Shown here piece after piece: positions 1 through 5,544 of a DNA stretch of 7,735 bases. Position 1 is the first letter of the stretch. Each line of letters opens with the position of its first letter. Below the pieces are notes generated by a model. That model made no database searches and was not told the origin of the DNA. It saw only the letters and a list, made by a program, of their open reading frames with translations. Location of the stretch: NCBI GenBank assembly GCA_018702715.1, contig JABIYQ010000006.1, forward strand, positions 1 to 7,735. Direction: 5' to 3'. This DNA is from Desulfobacula sp. GTDB lineage: Bacteria; Desulfobacterota; Desulfobacteria; Desulfobacterales; Desulfobacteraceae. Both the position numbers and the translations under genes were made by a program.

Positions 1-587
1 AGGAATTTTTCAAAAGAGATGACCTGATTGAAAAATTTGACCTTGAACACCTGGGCAGGTCTGCTTCCATGTTTGACATGGACAAACTTTTGGCTCTCAA
101 TTCAAAACATATTCAAAACAAAAGTCCTGAAGAATTGGCAGACCCGCTCTTGTTTCATTTAAAAGATATGGGGATTAATGCTAAAAATGATAATTTTACC
201 CAAGGGGTAATCCAAACGCTTCAACCCAGAAGCAAAACCCTTGTTGAAATGGCACAGGGAGCGATTTTTTATTATCATGACGATGTAAAATTTGAAGAAA
301 AAGCCGCTAATAAGTTTCTCAAACCGGAAATTGTGACACTCCTGGAAAAAACTGCAGAATATATTGAAGATCTTGAAGTTTACACACAGGAAGAACTTGA
401 AAATGTTTTCAAAAAAATCATGGAACAAACAGATCTCAAGTTTGGAAAGATTGCCCAGCCTTTAAGGGTTGCCATAACAGGCTCAACAGTGAGCCCCGGC
501 ATATTTGAAATGCTTTTGGCCCTTGGAAAAGAAAAAACCATTTTAAGAATTAAAAGTGCTATCCAGATGATTCAGGATAAGGCATAA
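1..587 (+). CDS. gltX: Glutamyl-tRNA synthetase, C-terminal part (5' end outside window)
   Basis: The enzyme charges tRNA with glutamate in the cytoplasm. The reading frame is open from the left edge (first whole codon at base 3) to a TAA at 585-587, giving 194 visible residues, the last 40% or so of a usual 470-500 residue GluRS. The catalytic Rossmann domain with its HIGH and KMSKS motifs lies outside the window. What is seen is the end of the stem-contact region (LEHLGRSASMFDMDKL, typical of GluRS just after the KMSKS loop) and the helical anticodon-binding domain. The domain ends in a strong GluRS signature, GKIAQPLRVAITGSTVSPGI, followed by an LGKEKTILRI stretch. A Met at base 69 is internal and is not the start. 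The last 16 bp overlap the 3' end of the convergent Memo gene. With gatB also in the window, the enzyme could be non-discriminating and also charge tRNA-Gln, but the visible part cannot show this. Confidence 0.95.
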   Translation, partial: EFFKRDDLIEKFDLEHLGRSASMFDMDKLLALNSKHIQNKSPEELADPLLFHLKDMGINAKNDNFTQGVIQTLQPRSKTLVEMAQGAIFYYHDDVKFEEKAANKFLKPEIVTLLEKTAEYIEDLEVYTQEELENVFKKIMEQTDLKFGKIAQPLRVAITGSTVSPGIFEMLLALGKEKTILRIKSAIQMIQDKA

Positions 588-1426
588 AGAATCCCGGCAT
601 ATCCTACAAAACTTTGGGAAGCAGATTTTTCAAAACTTGTTGCGTAATCAAATTCAACAGCCTTGACTGCGCCAAGTTTTCTACAGGCAGCAGACGTAGC
701 CGCAACAGAACCGGCACAGCACATATTTTTATTTTCCAGGCCCTGGGCAATAATTTTTGATTCATCCATTTGCTTTATCGCTTTAATGGCATTTCTATCA
801 TTTTGTGTTTTCACCCATTCCACTGCCTTTTCACCGGTCCCAAAAGTCGTAAACCCAAAATCAGGGCCATAATGTGTCATATCCGTGGAACCCAGTATCC
901 TGACATTTCTTGACAGATCCAAAGCTTCAGAAACAGCCATGTTGCCGATAATTGCGGCAAAAAATGAAGGAGCCACACCACAGACAACTATTTTTGCATC
1001 TGGATAAAAGTATTTAATAAATGGATATTGAAGTTCAAAGGTATTTTCATCGGGAAATTTGTTAGGTGATCTCTGCCTGATACTGATACCCCGGGCAATT
1101 TTATCGGTGAGTTCATTATCTACTTCAATGGGGCCAAATGGTGTTTCAACTTCACCATGGGTCAGGATAAAAGGTTCAGACTGCTTGTGCATATGGCCGC
1201 CAAACAGAATAAGGGTATCAATTTTTTCATCAGACGTAAGAGAAGCGATTACCCGGCAGGCAATTGATCCTGAATAATACCAGCCTGCATGGGGAACAAT
1301 TCCACCAATAAAACTGCCATCGAAAGATCTTTGGTTTTCTTTTAAAAACCCTTTAATGGCTGCTTCACACTTAGCAGCAGTTGCAGGATACCAGGAACCG
1401 GCAAAAGCCATTTTCTTTTTTTCCAT
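572..1426 (-). CDS. amrB: AmmeMemoRadiSam system protein B (Memo family)
   Basis: A 284-residue protein of the Memo family, which shares its fold with class III non-haem iron extradiol dioxygenases. Human MEMO1 binds metal through two His and one Cys. The likely counterparts here are His46 in VPHAGWYYSG, His78 in FGGHMH and Cys236 in NMCCAGS; STDMTHYG around residues 181-187 is also a Memo signature. In bacteria the family occurs with an AMMECR1 protein and a radical SAM protein; the reaction of the set is not established and neither partner is in this window. The ATG at 1426 follows a strong AAGGGGG ribosome site (1430-1436) and MAFAGSWYP is the usual N-terminus of the family. It lies 14 bp after hypB and is the last gene of the minus-strand cluster. 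Its 3' end overlaps gltX by 16 bp, leaving no room for an intergenic terminator. The family call is firm; a dioxygenase activity is not implied. Confidence 0.93.
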   Translation of the reverse strand: MEKKKMAFAGSWYPATAAKCEAAIKGFLKENQRSFDGSFIGGIVPHAGWYYSGSIACRVIASLTSDEKIDTLILFGGHMHKQSEPFILTHGEVETPFGPIEVDNELTDKIARGISIRQRSPNKFPDENTFELQYPFIKYFYPDAKIVVCGVAPSFFAAIIGNMAVSEALDLSRNVRILGSTDMTHYGPDFGFTTFGTGEKAVEWVKTQNDRNAIKAIKQMDESKIIAQGLENKNMCCAGSVAATSAACRKLGAVKAVEFDYATSFEKSASQSFVGYAGILYALS

Positions 1427-1429
1427 AGT

Positions 1430-1436
1430 CCCCCTT
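1430..1436 (-). promoter_or_regulatory. Ribosome binding site of the Memo gene
   Basis: Read on the minus strand this is AAGGGGG, placed three bases before the ATG at 1426. It sits in the 14-bp gap after the hypB stop codon and fixes the start of the Memo gene. Confidence 0.7.
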
Positions 1437-1440
1437 ATAA

Positions 1441-2109
1441 CTATTTTCCTGTTTTTTCAAACACCTTGATCTTCAACCACTCAAGCCAGGGTTCAAACCC
1501 TTGTTGAGTCTTGGCTGAAACTTCAAATACGGGTAATTGGGGATGTACCTGTTTCATGTTATCAACTGCCAGTTTAGCATCAAAATCAAGGTAAGGCAGC
1601 AAATCAATCTTATTTAGAATCGCCACATCCGCCACCCTGAACATCAAAGGATATTTCAAGGGTTTATCTTCCCCTTCAGTCACGCTTAACACAACAGCCT
1701 TTGCATCTTCCCCAATATCAAATTCAGCCGGGCAGACAAGATTCCCAATATTTTCCACAATTAGAAGATCAAGGTCCAAACACCCTAATCCTTTTGCCGA
1801 TGCAAGGATTAAATGGGCTGACAAATGGCAGTCGCCACCAAATTGGTCCGTATTAATCTGGGTGACTTTGGCTCCTGTTATTTCAAGTCTGTCAGCATCA
1901 TTTCTGGTGCAGATATCTCCCACGATCACACCCACTCTGACATTGGGCATCAAAAGCTTGAGACTTTTGCAGAGAAGCTGTGTCTTTCCAGAGCCTGGAG
2001 AAGACATCATGTTAAGAACAAACACATTTTGTTCTTTAAAAAATTTTCTATTTTTATCAGCTTGTGTCTCGTTAGCTTCAAGAACCCTTTTTTGAATATT
2101 TATTTCCAT
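1441..2109 (-). CDS. hypB: Hydrogenase nickel incorporation GTPase HypB
   Basis: A cytoplasmic GTPase that works with HypA to insert nickel into the [NiFe]-hydrogenase large subunit. The 222 residues carry the SIMIBI-class GTPase motifs: P-loop SSPGSGKT (36-43), GDICTRNDADR (64-74), the switch region VENIGNLVCP (118-127) and the base-specificity motif NKID (166-169). Cys94-His95 in GGDCHL together with Cys126 match the metal site at the GTP-dependent dimer interface known for HypB. The N-terminus lacks both the CxxCGC nickel motif of E. coli HypB and the His-rich stretch of some others, so any nickel storage role is unlikely. The ATG at 2109 has a modest AGG ribosome site about 8 bases upstream. 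The gene is followed by the Memo gene after 14 bp and preceded by hypA after 184 bp; most of that gap is an apparent inserted palindromic element. The TAG stop is at 1441-1443. Confidence 0.96.
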   Translation of the reverse strand: MEINIQKRVLEANETQADKNRKFFKEQNVFVLNMMSSPGSGKTQLLCKSLKLLMPNVRVGVIVGDICTRNDADRLEITGAKVTQINTDQFGGDCHLSAHLILASAKGLGCLDLDLLIVENIGNLVCPAEFDIGEDAKAVVLSVTEGEDKPLKYPLMFRVADVAILNKIDLLPYLDFDAKLAVDNMKQVHPQLPVFEVSAKTQQGFEPWLEWLKIKVFEKTGK

Positions 2110-2140
2110 TGATTTTACCTGACTTTATTTATGATTTATA

Positions 2141-2298
2141 TATTTAGTGCTTGACCGGAAACCCGTGTTTGGATGAAAAGTTGCTCATATGCAAGGCGCA
2201 AGAAATTTTGAAACCGGAGTGTACTGTAGTACATGAGGATTTCAAAATTTTGCAGCAACGAAGCAGATGAGTGAGTTTTCGTTCAAACACTATTTAGT
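2141..2298. mobile_element. Putative insertion unit with 8-bp flanking direct repeats
   Basis: The octamer TATTTAGT at 2141-2148 recurs at 2291-2298, immediately outside the right end of the palindrome. Removing one octamer and the 142 bp between them shortens the hypA-hypB gap from 184 to 34 bp, close to the tight spacing elsewhere in the cluster. That supports insertion of a non-autonomous element. Against it, 16 bases at the left end (2149-2164, starting GCTTGACCGG) have no inverted partner at the right end, and an 8-bp match in AT-rich DNA can arise by chance. Confidence 0.45.
2165..2290. repeat. Imperfect 126-bp palindrome between hypA and hypB (MITE- or REP-like element)
   Basis: The left arm beginning GTGTTTGGATGAAAA at 2165 pairs with the right arm ending TTTTCGTTCAAACAC at 2290. 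Most differences in this outer part are G-U wobbles if the element is read as RNA. Inside, AAATTTTGAAA (2203-2213) pairs exactly with TTTCAAAATTT (2240-2250), and the tip is TGTAC (2220-2224), a TGTA loop, then GTACA (2229-2233). There is an unpaired internal loop around 2193-2202 and 2251-2262. TATTTAGT occurs directly on both sides (2141-2148 and 2291-2298) and may be a target-site duplication; the unit would then be 2149-2290. The right-hand copy of TATTTAGT contains the hypA stop codon. There is no ORF of note inside, so it would be non-autonomous. When transcribed with the operon it should fold into a long hairpin between hypA and hypB. Confidence 0.8.
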
Positions 2299-2641
2299 CT
2301 GCAAGTTCCAGAGAAGTTATCTCTATTTCCCTTCCCGTAAGCATTTCAACATCCCCATCCTCACAAAACTGACATTTAAATACCGGTCCTGTCACTTCCC
2401 ATTTATGATCACAGGATCTACAATGAACCATTACAGCAATAAAATCAATATTCAGTCTTGCTTTTTCCAAAGGAGTATCCTTTGTAATAATTTCAAAACA
2501 AAAAGCTAAACTGTGCTCAACCACTGATGCGAGCCTCCCGATTTTCAGATTCACTTTTTCCACCTTTGGATTCTCAATCTCTTTGGGAATAGAGTCCAGG
2601 GCAATTTGTACAAGTTGCTGAGCAATTCCCATTTCGTGCAT
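2294..2641 (-). CDS. hypA: Hydrogenase maturation nickel metallochaperone HypA
   Basis: A small cytoplasmic nickel chaperone (115 residues, the usual length) that passes nickel to the hydrogenase large subunit together with HypB. It begins MHEMGIAQQL; the invariant Met1-His2-Glu3 N-terminus holds the nickel site, so the start must be the ATG at 2641. The zinc domain has two CxxC pairs, Cys74-Cys77 (HCRSC) and Cys90-Cys93 (KCQFC). LKIGRLASV near residues 32-40 is the typical HypA strand. The gene starts four bases after the tgt stop, and its ribosome site AAGGAAG (2649-2655) is made by the last two tgt codons and the next bases upstream, so the two are probably translationally coupled. Its TAA stop (2294-2296) lies inside the possible target duplication flanking the palindromic element. 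Confidence 0.95.
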   Translation of the reverse strand: MHEMGIAQQLVQIALDSIPKEIENPKVEKVNLKIGRLASVVEHSLAFCFEIITKDTPLEKARLNIDFIAVMVHCRSCDHKWEVTGPVFKCQFCEDGDVEMLTGREIEITSLELAD

Positions 2642-2645
2642 AAAT

Positions 2646-3773
2646 TTACTTCCTTTTTGAATAAAAATTCTTTTTAAACTCTAAAAATCTGTCTTTTTTT
2701 ATTGCACTCCGCATTTTATCCATCAAATCAAGGTAATAATAAATATTATGGATGGTGTTCAATCTATAGGCCAAAAGTTCTCTGGACTTATACAAATGAC
2801 GAAGATAACTCCTTGAATAATTTTGACAGGTATAGCAATCACACTCTTCATCAATAGGTTCTTTGTCAAATCTGAATCTGGCATTGGAAATATTGATGGT
2901 TCCCATTGAGGTGAACAACTGACCATTTCTGGCATTTCTGGATGGCATGACACAGTCAAACATATCACAACCCATATCCACCAGCTCAACCAGGTCTTCG
3001 GGCGTGCCAACTCCCATTATATATCTGGGCTTATGAACCGGCAACAAGGGAAGCGTATGGTCTGCCATTTCATACATCAAGTCTTTGGGTTCGCCAACGC
3101 TTAACCCGCCTATTGCAAACCCGGGAAAGTCAATGCCGGTCAATTGTTCGGCAGAAAGAGACCTCAACTTTTTTGTCATACCGCCTTGTATAATCCCGAA
3201 CAAATTGTTGACACTCCCTTTTGCCTGCCAGAAATCAAAACCTCGTTTTGCCCAGTAAAAAGTTTTATTTACAGCATCCATGGTCTGTTTTTCACTGGCT
3301 GGATATCCCATACAAAAATCAAGGGACATCATGATATCAGCGCCAAGAATCATTTGGATCTCAACCGCTTTTTCAGGCGAAAAAAAATGTCTTGATCCGT
3401 CAATATGGGACTGGAAAGCAACCCCTTCATCTGAAAATTTGGCCAGTTTTGCCAAAGAAAAAAACTGGAATCCCCCGGAATCCGTCAGCATGGGTTTTTC
3501 CCAGCGGATAAATTCATGAAGGCCTTCCATGTGTTGAATTACATCACACCCGGGACGCAAATATAAATGATAGGTATTGCCAAGAATAATCTGGGCCTTG
3601 CAATGATCAAGCTCTTCTACAGATATCGCTTTTACTGTCCCAAGGGTTCCCACGGGCATAAAAATCGGCGTGTCTATGACACCGTGAGCGGTTGTAATGG
3701 TTCCAAGCCTGGCTCTTGAGCCTGACAAACCGCTTATTTCCTTTGATTCTTTTAATAATTTAAAATTCAACAT
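2646..3773 (-). CDS. tgt: tRNA-guanine transglycosylase
   Basis: Exchanges guanine 34 of tRNAs with GUN anticodons (Asp, Asn, His, Tyr) for the queuosine precursor preQ1, in the cytoplasm. The 375-residue length is normal. Visible functional residues are Asp98 in LTDSGGFQ (acid-base), Asp152 in MSLDFC (base recognition), the nucleophile Asp273 in FDCVMPSRNARNG, and the zinc ligands Cys311, Cys313, Cys316 (CDCYTC) and His342 (NTIHNIYYY). The GGLSVGEP motif at 222-229 is also present. The ATG at 3773 matches the normal N-terminus, but no clear ribosome site precedes it: only AAAAAAC separates it from the queA coding end. It lies six bases after the queA stop, so it probably depends on coupling from queA. 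QueA acts on the product of this enzyme, so the pair forms consecutive pathway steps. The TAA is at 2646-2648. Confidence 0.97.
   Translation of the reverse strand: MLNFKLLKESKEISGLSGSRARLGTITTAHGVIDTPIFMPVGTLGTVKAISVEELDHCKAQIILGNTYHLYLRPGCDVIQHMEGLHEFIRWEKPMLTDSGGFQFFSLAKLAKFSDEGVAFQSHIDGSRHFFSPEKAVEIQMILGADIMMSLDFCMGYPASEKQTMDAVNKTFYWAKRGFDFWQAKGSVNNLFGIIQGGMTKKLRSLSAEQLTGIDFPGFAIGGLSVGEPKDLMYEMADHTLPLLPVHKPRYIMGVGTPEDLVELVDMGCDMFDCVMPSRNARNGQLFTSMGTINISNARFRFDKEPIDEECDCYTCQNYSRSYLRHLYKSRELLAYRLNTIHNIYYYLDLMDKMRSAIKKDRFLEFKKNFYSKRK
2649..2655 (-). promoter_or_regulatory. hypA ribosome binding site embedded in the 3' end of tgt
   Basis: On the minus strand the sequence is AAGGAAG, directly before the tgt TAA and seven bases before the hypA ATG at 2641. 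The same bases encode the C-terminal Arg-Lys of Tgt. A ribosome ending on tgt would be placed to start on hypA. Confidence 0.65.
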
Positions 3774-3779
3774 GTTTTT

Positions 3780-4862
3780 TTATTCGATGAGCATGGCATC
3801 GCCATAGCTGAAAAATCGATAATCCTTAAGTTTGGCTTCCGTGTAGGCTTCCAATATTTTTGGTCTTTTATAAAATGCAGATACCAGCATCAAAAGAGTG
3901 GACTTTGGAAGATGAAAATTAGTAATCATGGCATCTACACATTTAAAATTGTATCCTGGATATATAAAAAGATCGCACAATCCTGTTCTCGGCTTTACCC
4001 GGCCGTTTTCATCACTAAGGTATTCAAGTGTTCTAACACAGGTGGTTCCCACTGCAATAACACGTCGATTTTCATCTTTGGCCCTATTGATTGTGTCTGC
4101 ATCTTTCCTGGACAAATAAAAAGTTTCGGAATGGATTTGATGATCCCTGATATCATCCACTTTTACCGGCACAAAGGTTCCATATCCAACGTGCAGGGTA
4201 ATTTGTGCAAACTTGATTCCCTTGCTTAAAAGTTCATCCATTAATGCTTTTGTAAAATGAAGCCCGGCTGTCGGAGCTGCAACAGCACCCTCTTTGGATG
4301 CATAAACGGTTTGGTAATCTTCTCGATCATCTTGACTATTTGTGATATCATCTCTTTTGATATAGGGAGGTAAGGGTATTTTGCCAAAAGTTTTTAAAAA
4401 TTCTAAAAATTCTCCCCCATTTAAAAATTTTATTTGTGATACACCTTTTTTTACAGATTCAACCCTTGCTTCAACTTTTTTTTCCAATAAAAGCAGTGCC
4501 CCTTTTTTCGGGCTCCTGGAGGCCTTAATCAGGCAATTGCATTTAAAAAAACCTGTTTTTTCAAGATTTTTCATCCCTGTGGAATAATCAATAATCAATA
4601 CTTCAACCTTCCCGCCGGTTTGCTTTGTGCCAGACAACCTTGCAGGTACCACACGGGTATTATTGATCACCAAAATGTCATCAGGTCTCAATAATTTTGT
4701 AATGTCTTTAAATTGATAATGGGAAATGGTTTGAAATTTTCTGTCCAAATGCAAAAGCTTTGACTCACTCCTGTTTTCGCAGGGTATCTGGGCAATCTTT
4801 TCAGTCGGCAAATCATAATCATAGTCAGATAACCTGAAGGTCTTATGTAATTGAGACATCAT
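3780..4862 (-). CDS. queA: S-adenosylmethionine:tRNA ribosyltransferase-isomerase
   Basis: Transfers and isomerises the ribosyl group of SAM onto preQ1 in tRNA to give epoxyqueuosine, the step after Tgt. The product is 360 residues, slightly longer than the usual 340-350. The family signatures are clear: DYDLPTEKIAQIP near the N-terminus, DDILVINNTRVVPARL, the AAPTAGLHFT loop, ITLHVGYGTFVPVK, AVGTTCVRTLE, and near the end MITNFHLPKSTLLMLVSAF. The gene has two adjacent ATGs (4862 and 4859). The first overlaps the stop of the upstream DUF2065 gene in an ATGA arrangement, and GGAAGGG stands just before it, so the start at 4862 is preferred and translation is likely coupled. The extra length seems to come from the lysine-rich stretch after VEVLIIDYS (TGMKNLEKTGFF), in a region that varies in the family. 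The TAA is at 3780-3782. Confidence 0.97.
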   Translation of the reverse strand: MMSQLHKTFRLSDYDYDLPTEKIAQIPCENRSESKLLHLDRKFQTISHYQFKDITKLLRPDDILVINNTRVVPARLSGTKQTGGKVEVLIIDYSTGMKNLEKTGFFKCNCLIKASRSPKKGALLLLEKKVEARVESVKKGVSQIKFLNGGEFLEFLKTFGKIPLPPYIKRDDITNSQDDREDYQTVYASKEGAVAAPTAGLHFTKALMDELLSKGIKFAQITLHVGYGTFVPVKVDDIRDHQIHSETFYLSRKDADTINRAKDENRRVIAVGTTCVRTLEYLSDENGRVKPRTGLCDLFIYPGYNFKCVDAMITNFHLPKSTLLMLVSAFYKRPKILEAYTEAKLKDYRFFSYGDAMLIE

Positions 4863-5050
4863 TGCCCTTCCATGGCAAAATAAATAATGCCAAGCCCTGC
4901 CAACATCAAAACAATACCAAATTTTCTGAGCTTTGCATCCTCAAGCCCCATCATCATTTGAACCATTTCCTTCATTTTGTCCGGGAATGCAAAGTATGGC
5001 AACCCTTCAACAATCATGACCATACCTATTACACAAAAGAAAAACTTCAT
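4859..5050 (-). CDS. Small DUF2065 family membrane protein
   Basis: A 63-residue protein with two predicted membrane helices, FFFCVIGMVMIVEGLPYF (residues 3-20) and FGIVLMLAGLGIIYFAM (residues 44-60). They are joined by a charged loop containing FPDKMKEMVQMM and ending in LRKFG. The IVEGLPY and RKFG elements and the size fit DUF2065, a family of inner-membrane proteins of unknown function. The frame extends upstream to a TTG at 5083, but that codon has no ribosome site, whereas the ATG at 5050 follows AAGG (5056-5059) by five bases and gives the normal family N-terminus. Its stop overlaps the queA start (ATGA). It is the first gene of the minus-strand cluster. Any link to queuosine synthesis is only positional. 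Confidence 0.85.
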   Translation of the reverse strand: MKFFFCVIGMVMIVEGLPYFAFPDKMKEMVQMMMGLEDAKLRKFGIVLMLAGLGIIYFAMEGQ

Positions 5051-5055
5051 AATAG

Positions 5056-5059
5056 CCTT
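5056..5059 (-). promoter_or_regulatory. Ribosome binding site that decides the DUF2065 start
   Basis: AAGG on the minus strand, five bases before the ATG at 5050. No comparable site precedes the upstream TTG at 5083, so the shorter protein is preferred. Confidence 0.55.
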
Positions 5060-5106
5060 AGGACCACAAATTTTATAAAGCAAATGAAATTGCTTGTCTT
5101 TTGCCC

Positions 5107-5172
5107 CATCTACTGCGTTGCATCAAAGGCCAAATAGACAGGCTATTAAACCTTTAATGCGCCTTGTAGATG
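5107..5172. repeat. Imperfect 66-bp palindrome, related to the element at 2165-2290
   Basis: The ends are inverted copies: CATCTACTGCGTTGCATC (5107-5124) on the left, and ATGCGCCTTGTAGATG (5157-5172) on the right. Read inward, CATCTAC, GCAT, AAAGG and AATAG recur in the same order on both arms, and the centre is around GACAGGC. It lies in the leader of the DUF2065-queA operon, so on the minus strand it would be transcribed if the promoter is upstream of it. I see no convincing flanking duplication. Its two end motifs match those of the larger palindrome read on the minus strand. Confidence 0.7.
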
Positions 5173-5353
5173 AACCACCATTTTTTAAAGATTGGCCTTC
5201 GCTATTTCAGTTTACTTTATTTCATCTGCAGTCCGTATCCTTTTTAAATTCCAGATGAATATAACGACAATCCGACATACTTTTATATTTTTAATGATTT
5301 TTATGCAATAAAAATTATAGTAATTGTTTAGCCCGTTAAAAGACGTTATCTCA

Positions 5354-5445
5354 AAGCCCTGTCTGATGGATATTTGCAGGAGGTTAAGCGTTTAGCATCG
5401 AACAAAAATATCCATCGTATAGGGCGGTTTCAAACATAAGGGCTT
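5354..5445. ncRNA. Possible structured RNA or hairpin element upstream of gatB
   Basis: GCCCTGTCTGATGGATATTT (5356-5375) pairs with AAATATCCATCGTATAGGGC (5406-5425). Eleven inner and five outer pairs are perfect Watson-Crick; the four positions between them give one more Watson-Crick pair, two G-U pairs and one C-U mismatch. The 30-base loop (5376-5405) is purine-rich at its start (GCAGGAGG). A competing pairing exists: AAGCCCT (5354-5360) can instead pair with AGGGCTT (5439-5445). On the + strand a TATAGT hexamer (5316-5321) could act as a -10 box, with no good -35. No T-run follows, so it is not a standard terminator. I do not recognise it as a known RNA family; it could also be a DNA-level inverted repeat. 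Strand is uncertain. Confidence 0.4.
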
Positions 5446-5463
5446 GGATAGTTACAAATTATA

Positions 5464-5492
5464 TTGATTAATGAAAATATCAAGGTTATATA
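5464..5492 (+). promoter_or_regulatory. Candidate sigma-70 type promoter for gatB
   Basis: TTGATT (5464-5469) and TATATA (5487-5492) are separated by 17 bp, a good match to the -35/-10 layout. Transcription would begin near 5499-5500, giving a leader of about 45 bases before the gatB ATG. In AT-rich DNA such matches are common, so this is a candidate only. Confidence 0.4.
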
Positions 5493-5544
5493 AGGAGGTT
5501 ACTATTCATATATAAACAACACGCTATAAGGAAAATAATTATTT

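Larger units (their letters stand above)
5051..5544. other. Divergent gene-free region between the DUF2065 gene and gatB
   Basis: About 490 bp with no convincing gene on either strand. From left to right it holds: the leader of the minus-strand operon (5051-5106); a palindromic repeat (5107-5172); a very AT-rich stretch (5173-5340) that should hold the minus-strand promoter, where the best pair I found is weak (TTGTCG at 5265-5270 and TTAAAA at 5242-5247, 17-bp spacing, minus strand); a strong hairpin element (5354-5445); and a candidate promoter with an isolated AAGGAGG before gatB (5464-5498). The divergent genes mean both promoters must lie here. Confidence 0.75.

Noticed and set aside
2267..2509. 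Plus-strand 80-codon ORF over hypA
   Set aside because: It runs antisense to hypA, a confidently recognised gene, and has no recognisable family features.
5051..5083. Longer DUF2065 protein starting at the TTG at 5083
   Set aside because: The TTG has no ribosome site, and the extra residues MLYKICGPKAI precede the normal family N-terminus, which starts at the ATG at 5050 with AAGG in place.
5376..5396. Integron attC-like core (GTTAAGC in the hairpin loop)
   Set aside because: GTTAAGC fits the GTTRRRY core by chance, but there is no matching RYYYAAC at the other end, it is in the loop instead of at the base of the stem, and no cassette-like gene or integrase is present.
5354..5445. tRNA-like reading of the hairpin element (seven-base AAGCCCT/AGGGCTT as an acceptor stem)
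   Set aside because: The bases before the 3' strand do not form a T-arm, no D-arm or anticodon arm fits, and the element is better explained by the 20-position central stem.
5354..5445. Rho-independent terminator
   Set aside because: The loop is 30 bases and no T-run follows either strand of the stem; there is also no gene ending next to it on either strand.
5471..5515. A 14-codon ORF (MKISRLYKEVTIHI) that could be a leader peptide of gatB
   Set aside because: It has no ribosome site upstream of its ATG, it would start inside the spacer of the candidate promoter, and it shows no run of codons or terminator suggesting attenuation.
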